Positions 11,503 to 21,981 of a DNA stretch of 64,000 nucleotides are shown in pieces. Numbering within the stretch: the stretch's first letter is position 1; every line of letters begins with the position of its first letter. Position numbers and translations under genes: made by a program. Under the pieces are notes generated by a model. That model saw only the letters and a program-made list of their open reading frames with translations. It was not told the DNA's origin and made no database searches. The DNA is from Astragalus membranaceus (Eukaryota > Streptophyta > Magnoliopsida > Fabales > Fabaceae): the NCBI GenBank assembly GCA_039519185.1, contig CM076847.1:27525251-27589250 (forward strand), in the 5' to 3' direction.

Positions 11503-13610
11503 TCAAAAGGAAAAGTACAATGCTTTTTTAAATTTCGCCCAAGTACATATGGCTTTCATTTTTCCGCTCCTCTCTCTTTTTTTACTAGTAGTGTGACCAG
11601 CTTTCTCACTAAGTTCTGTAATCAGGATCTTGCAAAATTCCACAAACTCGCAAACTTGGATCGGGGTGTTAAACGGGTGCATTGCCACGCCAGTCTTCTT
11701 TAGACGTTCTGGGACACCCATGACAGCTTGGTTTGCCAGCCATGCCAACTTTGAGAATTTGTCTTTCCAGTATAAGCTTTCATTCTTCAACTCTATAAAG
11801 ACTTCATGGTTTTCTATCCTGCTTACCAACTCCACAAAGCGACTCTCCCAATAGATTCTTTCGGTCTTCAACTGGTGGTAAACTTCTTCTTGATATCTGA
11901 TATGGTTCTTCAACTCATCAAATCTTTCATGCTTCCCTCTCAAGGCCTGTTGGTATTCTCAGAGTATCTCTTCAATTGTCTCTTTATACCGCTTAATACT
12001 TTTCACTTGATCTTCAAATTCAGCTAGTAATATCCGAGACTTTCTTTTTGACTTCACGAGCAGGCTCTGTGTGGTTTTTTCAGTAATCATTGATTTTTCC
12101 CATAACTCCTTCCACTTTTGCGCATCCTCAATGACCTGGCTCATTTTTAAGTTGCATCGTTTTAGCTCTTCCTCTGCTCCTCTTAGGTACTTTAGGACCT
12201 CTTGTTTGCTCTTTTCTTCAATCTTAAGCCGCTTGTGGCTATCTTCAATGGCCAATGAGTTAGTTGTGTTTTCCTCCTCCAGTTTCTGGTTTTTTAGAAG
12301 CATTTTCTCTAATTCTTCCCGTAAGCCTTTCTTTTCTTCTTCAGCTTTTGACAATGCCATTTTGAGTTTATCTAAATCTTCGACAGTGGGAAGGGTAGGT
12401 TCAAGTACTTCTTCCTCAACCCGTAGTGCGCTTCGGTAAGGCAATCAGGTGTCTTGGATCCTTTTTTGGAGCCATTGACAAAAGGTGGGTTCCTTATCGC
12501 CGCCCCTCTTAGTAAGCTCTTGTCTTTTGCGGACAACCTTATCCCACGCTTGAGAAATCATCCGGAGCATGTCAACCTCTTTTGGGCTTCCCTCATGGAG
12601 GTAAAAAGGGATTATCATGTCTTCGGTGGGAGGATTTCGCATGGGGTACCCCCAGCTGTCTTAGAGTCAGAGAGGGGTTGTAATTTATTCATCCTATTGT
12701 CCCCATGAGTGGGACATTTTGAAAGCTTCCACATTGAAAAACCACTTCAGGCCTATCTTTCCACCATGATGGGTGCCAACGAACCTTGTATTCATGGAGG
12801 TCCCTTAGCACTCGCAACCATTCACTAGTGTTCATCGTCTTCACATCACACCCCTTAGCATCTTCAATTGGGCCTTCTGCTTTAAGTTTGTTAACAAAAG
12901 CATGGGTGAGAAGCCTAACATACAAGGTGTGTAGGCAGCAAGATATCTTCCTTCCCTTTAGCTCACTATAATGAGTGAAAGTACAGTAAGTGTCTGCAAG
13001 AATGGCTGGAATTTGGGTTGGATGGGTTTTCTTCATCTTTGAAGGATAGGAAGAAACCAATAGCTGTTGTGTCCACATATCTTTCAAGGCGTGGAAATAG
13101 AACAATGCCAAAGATGGTCAAAGCTAACACTTGTTTAAAAGGACCCCAATTTCTAGTATCAGCGAAGGACTTCATTTGACTTTCCAGATATTCTTGTGGG
13201 AACCCTACAATGTGATTTCGATTTTTCTTTTGGAGCTTCAAATTTTCTTTGCTGATTTGTAGCATTGAGGCAAGTTTCTCATCTGTGTAGTAGTGCCCCG
13301 GATACTGGTAGGGCCTAATGTCTTGTTGAGGAAAACCAATGATCTGTGTATATTCTTCCAGGGTAGGTGACATTTGGAAATTTTTGAAGGTGAAGCATCT
13401 CAAGGAAGAGTCATTGAATTGGCTCAAAGCAGCAATGGTATTTGTTTGCACTTCCAACTGTAGTAACCTAATAATCTTCCCATAAGTTCTATCAAAAGAC
13501 CTGCGCTCGATGGGCGGCAACCAACCCGCACATTCCCTTAGACTCGTCAGATTAGGCTGCTTCACTATAGGGTAGTTCAAAGTTTGAATTGCTTCACTGT
13601 TTGATCCCAT
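11503..13610 (-). pseudogene. Ogre extra ORF1 (unknown function), frameshifted
   Basis: Ogre elements carry an additional ORF between the 5' LTR and gag whose role is unknown. Here it starts at 13610 (MGSNSEAIQT). Its N-terminal globular domain has SPTLEEYTQIIGFPQQ and YPGHYY, a family abundant in legume and other plant genomes (DUF7745-like from memory). A frame change near 13000-13110 is followed by a second segment (12689-13111), then a third frame with in-frame stops near 12445 and 11959. Residues encoded at 11959-12444 are strongly charged and heptad-like, consistent with a coiled coil. The last segment (11503-11943) is also helical and charged. At least two frameshifts and two stops make it a pseudogene. 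Confidence 0.7.
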
Positions 13611-14415
13611 ATCGCCTTGCTTATGAGAAAATCTTCAAGCCTCTTACAATTCCCGACAAACCTAAATGAGATGAATAACATGCATGTAAGGAATTTTTTT
13701 TAACATTTTTTTGTGAAATAATGATGTTGTAAGATGAATAACATTTTTTGGTGATTCAACTAGGGAAAGCATTAACTATATGTCACCTCATATACATGTA
13801 AAAAGGAAAAAGAAACACATGGCTTTGATGATTTGATTTTTTGAGAAAAAGTATCTGTAATGATGCAGCGGGTAGGTGAAATGCCCTTGTGTCCTAAACA
13901 GGTTATGTCTTATATAGATGTCATGGTCTAGGGCCACTTATGTGATCAATCTCTCAGGTAGCTCTATTAATTTCCTCACAAAGGTCTCCAGAGCTAAAAT
14001 CCCCTTCATGATATGATCCACACCGATAGCTAGCTACCAGGTGTGGGATACCATAAAAGAGCGTACTCTTGCTGAGACTTTCATGATAGTTAGACAGATA
14101 AATCCAGAATGGCTATCACTAATAATCTTCACTCGTCCTAGGTTGTTTTCAGACCCGGGTATAAGGCCCAACTCAAAAGTGTGTGAATAAACATGTGTAA
14201 GTGATGTGTGAGATATGGGCATAATACCTAGACTACCCAAGCTGCAAAAGAAATACAGGTATATAATAGTACAAAGGTCTTCTACCCTAAAGTTCAATAA
14301 AGCAAAGAAATAACTAAAATAGACATGCAAATATAAGAACTAAGGGTAAAACAAAGTACAAAATTAACAATAATCTACACATTTAATTAAATTAGGCTTG
14401 ACCCTCTTAATTTTT
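13611..14415 (-). other. Ogre 5' untranslated leader
   Basis: About 800 bases between the PBS and ORF1 of the level-1 element, AT-rich with no supported gene. The 98-codon frame at 14034-14330 has no recognisable motif. Confidence 0.6.
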
Positions 14416-14432
14416 CCCCAGTGAAGTCGCCA
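14416..14432 (-). promoter_or_regulatory. Ogre primer-binding site, tRNA-Arg-like
   Basis: The minus strand reads TGGCGACTTCACTGGGG two bases after the LTR end. Ogre/Tat elements use a very similar TGGCGACTCCACTGGGG-type site, one substitution away, reported as matching tRNA-Arg. Confidence 0.75.
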
Positions 14433-14434
14433 GC

Positions 14435-16043
14435 TGTAGCGACCGAAAAATTTGAAGGAGGGATTCTTCGTCCTTTTTGAATGAAGCCGCCATCAATATT
14501 TATTTAATAGGAAAAACATTGAAAAAAACCTTTATTTTTGGGTTCGGGGGTCGATTATGTGTGTGGAAGGTATTAGCACCCCACAATATCCTTTCAAAAA
14601 AGGTTACCTTTTAATTTAATGTCTAGAAAAAAAAAGTTAATTTAAGAAAAACACTCTAATTTACCCTTTTTATTATTTGCGCAATTGAAAAGGAAGACTT
14701 AATAAAAAATTTAGTTTTTTTTTGCGCTTGACAGGAGTGGGCCCCTGCTCCTACGTATCCCCAGGTACAATGGAGAAATCAAAGCTACGTAGTCTTGGGT
14801 AGAAAATATTTGTGTGTTGGTGTTTTTTATTATTTGAATGTTTTTGAAATTTGAAAAACATTCGAAGTGACCAAATAGATAAATCTAGAGTAGTCACCAC
14901 TAATGGCCCATTTGAAAAGGAAGGTATTCACAATGTTCAAACGAGTTAAACTCAGAGTGACCTTTGCAAATAACCGATTTGTGATTGAGTGTTTGATTAG
15001 TTGAAAATGTTTGCTTGGAAACATGGTTTTCAAAAATAAGTTGAGGTTGTGTGAAAATGAGTTGAGCTCATTGATTTGTAACATCGTGTAAAGATGAGTT
15101 GGACTCATTGGTTTGTAAAATGTGTGAGGGTGAGTTGGACTCATGACTAGTGAAAAGGAAGAAAATATTATATATTCCAAAGAGACAATGAAAGTGAGAA
15201 GGTGAGAATGTAGGAAATAAATGGTGTAAATAACAAATATTCATTAGTAAAAAAAGAGAGAAATAAAGGATCAAGCATATGAAGAAATGGGCATCACTAG
15301 CAGCTAGCAATTAAGAAAGTAGATTAAAAGGAAAAGGACTACAAGTACATATAACAATGTAAAGAAACAATCATGAGACAAACAATGTAACCTAAAGATA
15401 TAAATAAAAAATAAGCCATGGGGAGGGGGTGTATGAGAGTTTAAAAGAAAGAGGAAGAGCGAGAGTTAGTATATAAGATAAGATTTAATAAACAAATAAA
15501 CAAAGGGAAAGAGGGTGTAATAATAAAACAGGGGGGCAATTAACAGAAAGAGGGTTGTATTAATAAAACTGGGGGTGCGTAAAGCAGCCCACTGTTAGTT
15601 CTGCTAGGCCACGAATTCATGGGCTTTTCACAGGGGGTATACGAAGTAGAAACTGGGGGTGTATCACTAATCTGAGTTAAAATAAAAATAAAATAAAACA
15701 GAATATGAAATTAGACTATATAAAGCAAATGTGAAACAAAATGGAACCCTAATTTCAATCCTCATCACCATCAGCGCCGTTTGGCCTCTTTGAAGAGAGA
15801 GAGAAATTTTTGTGGGGAGAGAGAGAGAGGATTACGGAGAGAGAGTTCAAAACTGAGGTGAGGGGTGGTGACGGCGCTGGCAGCGGGGGCGGTGCGATAG
15901 TGACGGCGACGAACGCCATGGCAGAATCGTGGAGGTGTGGTGGTTTGCCGTTGGTGCGGCGGAGCTTGCTGGTTCGCCGGTGGTTTTGGGGGTGACGTGG
16001 TGATTTTCATGGTGGTCATTTTTTTGGTGGTGGTTGTTGGTGT
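14435..16043 (-). repeat. Ogre 5' LTR, 3' portion
   Basis: This part of the LTR ends GGTCGCTACA on the minus strand (TGTAGCGACC at 14435). It is AT-rich and includes a segment with repeated GAGTTGGACTCA-like words (15060-15150). The LTR is broken at 16043 by the chromovirus 16044-42303 and resumes at 42304 after the GGTGT duplication. Combined length is about 3.1 kb. Short frames here (14830-15180, 15771-16019) show no motif. Confidence 0.75.
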
Positions 16044-18669
16044 TGTAACACCCCTTTTTTAATAACCTTACTATTTAATAAAATCAGAGTTTCTTTGTTT
16101 TTTTTTTTTTTGAAAACAATCTAAGCGAGTGCTACACTTACTCCATAAAAATCAAAAGCTTCAATTTCCATAGTTCAATTGAAACCACAAGATACATAGC
16201 ACCATAACAAGGAGAACCGTTTAGTTTACATCCACTAAACACAGTCACTACCAGCAGCGGAATAATAATTAAGTTCGAAAACAAAACAATACATCACCAA
16301 AAATGGTCTAACAGTATAAATAACATTAAAACATAAGACGCCCCCCGGTGCTACGTATCAGAGCATGACACTTCCTACCAAACGAAGGTATAAGGTAACC
16401 TTCACTCGTTATTACCTGCACGTTGCCGACATAAGAAGCAACATAAAAGCAGTAGGGTGAGTCTCTTTTCATAATTAATAACATATGGGAATAAGCATCG
16501 CATAGGAAAAGGGAACCAGACACACCAATTCACAACAAAGGCAATAACCATATCACAATTACATTCACCAAACAACAATGCAAAAAGGTATGGTTATGCA
16601 TGAAATGCAACCCAAACTCCACGGGCACATGCATGTCGGATCCGTCACCAAATACAAATAGGCCGTAGCCTCTGCTCACCAAATAAAACTAGGCCGAAGC
16701 CTCTGCTCACCAATAATGCACATGTTTCATGAGATGCTATGGGAATGCATCACAACACGCCACAATTCAATCAAATTCACCATTTTAATTCATATACTCA
16801 CCATAGTGCATTAATCAGCTCACCAAATTAAAATTAGGCCGAAGCCTCTGCTCACCAATCTCACCATAGCACACTCACCAATTCAGCCCACCACTCACAC
16901 CAACACCAATTTCAATTAGGCAAATTTAGGATATTGACATGACATAGGGAAAGTAGATAGAAATTGTCATTTGGGCACTTGAACACTTCAGCCCAGAAAA
17001 TACCAGTAAAATAAATCATTTTTGCATAAAGCGGGAACATTTGGATAGACATCGAAATTAGCTTCGAAACGCATTTTGAACCGTTAAATTTGGATAACCG
17101 AGTCAAAAGTTATGATTAAAACAAAATCGGAAAAAAATACTTAGACATTCTGAAAAACTGGCGCAGGGCGCCTGGCAAAACTGGCGCTGGGCGCCTGGCA
17201 AAACTGGCGCAGCGCCTAGCAAAACTGGCGCTGGGCGCCTGGCAAAACTGGCGCAGCGCCTAGCAAAACTGGCGCTGGGCGCCTGGCAAAACTGGCGCAG
17301 CGCCCAGCAAAACTGGCGCTGGGCGCCTGGAAAAACTGGCGCAGCGCCTAGCAAAACTGGCGCTGGGCGCCTGGCAAAACTGGCGCAGGGGAACACAGCG
17401 CCCAGGCACAAGGCACCTAAGGCCAACATGCAAGAAAACTCATTTTACTTCGAAATTGATTTTGCACGAGCCAAATACTTAGAATATGAGAACCCAATAA
17501 AAATTTTGCCAGAAAGTGAACAGCATTGTTGGCGCCCATGCACTAGGCGCCTAGTGAAAACACGCAACCCAACTATTTTGGTGCCCAAAATCATTTTGCA
17601 CGAGCCATTTTACTTGAATATGAAAACCTGACACCAAATTTTACAAAACAATCACCAGAACATTGGGGCCCTTGGCGCCCATGATACAAGCACCTAGCGC
17701 CAAAACTGGCAGCACAGTGGCACAGAACACAGCAACACAGTGGCAACAGACACAGCAACACAGTGGCAACAGACACAACAACACAGTGACACAGAAACAG
17801 CAACACAGGGGCAACAGAATTGGAAAACTGGCGCAGGCACACTGCTGGGCGCCTGGCGCCCATGACTGAGGCGCAGAACACAAAAACGCAGCAACATGCA
17901 TATGGCGCCCAAGGCGCCTAGGAGCTTCCAAAACCAGAATTTTTCAAATTAAATCACCAATTTAAATTCACCAAACACTCAATTATATATATATGATTCA
18001 AGTATCACCTTGATTCTCAATTTTCACCAAGTAAGCACCAACAAGTCATATATTCAAACATATGACATACAATTCGCATTAGCAACAATTCAAACATCAA
18101 TCATGCGATTTCAACATAGGCAATTCATAATCAAGCATCACAATACTATCAATTGATCATCAACATCACAATTCATTCATATAAACTATCCTAGAACCCT
18201 AACCCTAAGCATCACCAATTCGCATAAGGTATTAAAAACAAAAAGAGGACCCCCTAACCTCTTAGAAGTCGAAATTGCTAGCAAAGCTCCAAGGAAAATG
18301 CAAGACTCCAATCAAGCTCTTCCTCCTCCTTGAGTGATTCGCCCCTTTCTCTTCTTCTCCTCTTCACTTCGCACTTCTCCTCTTCTCACTCTCTCCTTTT
18401 TACGTTTCTTTTCTTTCTTTTCCCACTTGAGTCAAAAATGAAAACTAACTTCTAAGACCCCTTGTGAGTCGAATTCCTTGACTAGGCAATGGGCCACGGG
18501 CCTAATTGTGGATCACGGGCCCTTGCTCGCACCACTTAATTCGTGACAACACCTCCTAATAAATAAAATAAAATAATTAAACCTTGAATTATTTAATTAA
18601 ATTAAATAAATATTGTAAGCCTTAAATAACTTAATTAAATAATTAATTAAATTATTTTGGGGCGTTACA
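16044..18669 (-). repeat. 3' LTR of the level-2b chromovirus (2626 bp)
   Basis: On the minus strand it begins TGTAACGCCCC and ends GGGGTGTTACA. It matches 39656-42303 closely: outside the GC-rich array I see substitutions at 16850, 17512, 17685 and 18664 and a one-base poly-T length change. It contains three AGGCCGAAGCCT-like palindromes followed by CTGCTCACC (16660-16860), a GGCGCC array (17158-17397) and a CAACACAGTGGCAACAGACA repeat (17705-17815). Confidence 0.93.
17158..17397 (-). repeat. GC-rich tandem array of GGCGCC palindromes in LTR
   Basis: Units of about 24-28 bp built on CAAAACTGGCGC, alternating with GGGCGCC or AGCGCC, repeat about nine times. The copy in the other LTR (40770-41025) has a different unit number and several substitutions. 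Peptides such as ASFARRPAPVLLGA read from it are repeat artefacts. Confidence 0.9.
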
Positions 18670-18683
18670 ACTCTCCCCCACTT
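18670..18683 (-). promoter_or_regulatory. Polypurine tract of level-2b chromovirus
   Basis: The minus strand reads AAGTGGGGGAGAGT directly before the 3' LTR. The pol stop codon lies just inside its left side. Confidence 0.87.
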
Positions 18684-19467
18684 AGAATATTTCGTCCTCG
18701 AAATTACCTGAATCAAACAACTCCGGATATGCTTCCCGCATCTTACTCTCCAGCTCCCAAGTCATACTCTCACCAGCAGCTCCTAACCACACCACTTTCA
18801 CCAAAGGAATTTCTTTCCCTCGCAGAGTTTTCACTTCTCTATCTTCAATCCGCACAGGCATAGTCTCCACAGTGAGATTATCCCGCACCTCCACTTCATC
18901 CATCTGAATCACATGAGACGGGTCCGGAACATATTTTCGAAGCTGTGACACGTGAAACACGTCATGCAAGTTCGAAAGATTAGGCGGCAAGGCCACCCTA
19001 TAGGCAACACTTCCCACTCTCTCCGTAATCTGATACGGACCAATGAAACGGGGAGTTAACTTCTTTGATTTCAAGGCACGCCCAACACCAGTCACCGGAG
19101 TGACTCTCAGAAACACATGATCACCTGCCTGAAACTCTAAATCCTTCCTTCTCTTATCATGATAGCTCGTTTGTCGACTCTGCGACGCTTTCATCTTTTC
19201 ACGGATTAATTTTACCTTCTCAGTTGTTTCTCGCACAATTTCAGGCCCCAATACTGCACTCTCTCCAGATTCATACCAACATAACGGAGTCCTACATCTC
19301 CGACCATACAACGCCTCAAACGGTGCCATACCAATACTAGAATGAAAACTGTTTTTGTAGGTGAACTCTATCAACGGAAGATGAGAATCCCATGAACCTC
19401 CCTGCTCAAGAACACATGCTCTCAACAAGTCCTCTAACGACTGAATAGTCCTCTCCGTCTGACCATC
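18682..19467 (-). pseudogene. Level-2b chromovirus pol, C-terminal part (integrase end and chromodomain)
   Basis: The C-terminal part of the polyprotein that begins at 39536. It starts with the catalytic glutamate region (QTERTIQSLEDLL), then has the MAPFEALYGRRCRTP motif, the GPY/F module (RFIGPYQI) and a chromodomain-like end (VKVVWLGAAGESMTWELE), finishing NFEDEIF before the PPT. The chromodomain is thought to guide integration to particular chromatin. The first in-frame Met is at 19428, but upstream codons to 19467 are also pol. The gene is separated from its N-terminal part by the level-3 element, inserted between the second Asp and the Glu of the integrase active site. Confidence 0.9.
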
Positions 19468-21967
19468 TGTAACACCCCGTTTCTACCCTTTAATTTGTAC
19501 GTCATTATCAGAGTACTTTCGTTTTCAAAAATAATAATTGAATTAGTAGAAAAGAAATGTCACATCTTCATTGATAAAACTCATCGAATACGCCAATAAC
19601 ATTCGTGTAAAAACGCATTCGTCACAAAAGTCGAACTTCAAAAATATCTCATCACAGCGGAAATAGCAATAACTCTCCAAAATCGCTCAAACACGTCTCA
19701 AACATCAATAAAATTATTAAAACAGTTAATTAAATAAGTAATCAACTTCAACCCCGCCCCCTAGGTGTTACAATATCAGAGAGCGACTCGAACATCTCAA
19801 CAGCTAAAAAGGAAGGCAGCATGTCCTTCAATCGGAGTCACCTGCAGCGTTGCCACAATAGAGCAACATTCCAAGCAGAAGGGGTGAGAATTTTCAACAA
19901 AATATAATTAAGCATACAGCAGAGTATTATGAGCAAACGATCGCACAACATCATCATCAATATCAACTTCATCGTCGTTACACACAAAACCGAACAAAAA
20001 TCACAGTTCACATCACTCGTCATAAAAAAATATGGATGCACATGAAGATGCAACCCACACCTGGGCATATGCATGATGGTACCATACTCGTCATAATAAG
20101 CCACTATGGGCACACCGTCACTGTTTTCTCGTCATAATTAAGCCACTATGGGCACACCGTCACTAAGAGGCCGAAGCCTATTCGTCATAAGATGCACATG
20201 CTATGAGACACTACGGACACATGTGCAATCACCAAAATTCGCTCACCCGGAGTACTCATCATCACCACCATAAGACACTCATAGAGTGTATTCATCATAG
20301 TCACCATATTAATATCATCACTCTTCATAAACAATCACATTCAAAAATAATGTAACAACATCTTTGAAATTATGGAATAAACATTTCACTTTCATACTTA
20401 GGAAGCACCACAATTAAACTTGGGAAGAACATCTCATTTTCCAAGTGGAAGAAACCTCACATTTTTAACCGGAAAAATAGTAATAGTATCAAAGTCACAT
20501 TTACACGCTCTTTTCTTTTACAAAGTACAGAAATTCGGTTAATAAATGCAACAAATCGAAGCTGAAAAACAGTGGCCATTTATGCGCAAAAGCAGTAGCA
20601 TTTTTACATCAAATCGAAACTGAAAACAGTGGCCAATATTGCGCAAAAACAGTAGCAATTTTACATTAAACCGAAACTGAAAAACAGTGGCCAATATTGC
20701 GCAAAAACAGTAGCAATTTTACATCAAACCGAAACTGAAAACAGTGGCCAATATTGCGCAAAAACAGTAGCAATTTATGGCTGAAACAGCAGCAAAAACA
20801 ACAACTTTAAATTGCAACACAGCAGTATTTTGTTGGTAAAAACAGCAACCTTTTATTGGTGAAAACAGCAACATGACAGCAGCAAGTTATTGGTAAAAAC
20901 AGCAACATTTCATTGACAGCAAACAGCATGATTAAATACAGCAACAACAATATATAATTGACAGCAAACAGCATGATTAAATACAGCAACAGCAATATAT
21001 AATTGACAGCAACAACACCAAAAATTCTGCAAACAGCAACCTTTCTATTTGACTAACAGCAGCACAAATTCTGACTAACAGCAACACTATTGTTTGACTA
21101 ACAGCAACACAAAATTCTGACTAACAGCAACACTATTATTTGACTAACAGCAACACTATTATTTGACTAACAGCAACAATTCATTTCCTCACATCATAGG
21201 ATAATTCGCATATCAACATAATAATTCAACCCATCATTTCTCTTCACTTCTAAGTTTCTAATTCAACCACTAACACAAACCCACAAACCCTCCATATACT
21301 CAATTATATTAAATTGAAATCGCTCACCCTTACCTCGAATTTTGTATGCCCGAAACCACGATGAATGCGTCACGTGCAAAGCTCCGCAACACGACGAGCC
21401 AAGGTCACCAAAAATTCGCAGCAGCCCCCTTCTTCCTCTTCTAACCAATTCGCATCCATCACCAAAATTCATGGGGAAAAATCGCAACATGGAAAAAGGA
21501 AGGGTTTGAGACCACCACTTAGAAGAATTAAATAAATGGAAGGGAAGGATCAAGGCACTTACCCAAAGCCAAGATGAAAATCTTCTTGCTGGAAGTCGCA
21601 AATTCCACTTCTCCTCTCACTCTCAGTTTGCGCTGATTCCCTTTCTTTTTGGTCTTCAAGCTCTTCTTCTCTCCTTGCTGTTTACGGCTCACACACTCAC
21701 AAGCTCTCCAAGGTTTTTCTTAGTATTTTATCTTTTGTAACACCCAAGTGAATAACCCTAATTTAATCCCTATTAGCGCATGGGTCCTGATGTTGGATCA
21801 TGGGCTTATTCACTTAAGCTCTAGCCTTCTACATGAATCACATGCCACGCCCTGAATCAAATAAAACAAGCCCACTAATTATTTTCTAATTCTAATTAAA
21901 TCACTAAATAAAATAAATCCCTAATAATTTAATCAAATAAATTAATTAAATTATTTTGGGTGTTACA
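19468..21967 (-). repeat. LTR 1 (left, 3'-most) of the level-3 array, 2500 bp
   Basis: Ends are TGTAACACCCA and GGGGTGTTACA on the minus strand. It carries private bases g19540, a19596, a19626 and a19679, and shares with LTR 2 the bases t20667, t20937, a21015, c21428 and c21453. It contains four 57-58-bp repeats with CAGTGGCCAATATTGCGC (20546-20780) and an AACAGCAACA-rich block (20800-21180). Confidence 0.95.
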
Positions 21968-21981
21968 ACTCTCCCCCACTT
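21968..21981 (-). promoter_or_regulatory. Polypurine tract, copy 1
   Basis: The minus strand reads AAGTGGGGGAGAGT directly before LTR 1. Confidence 0.85.
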
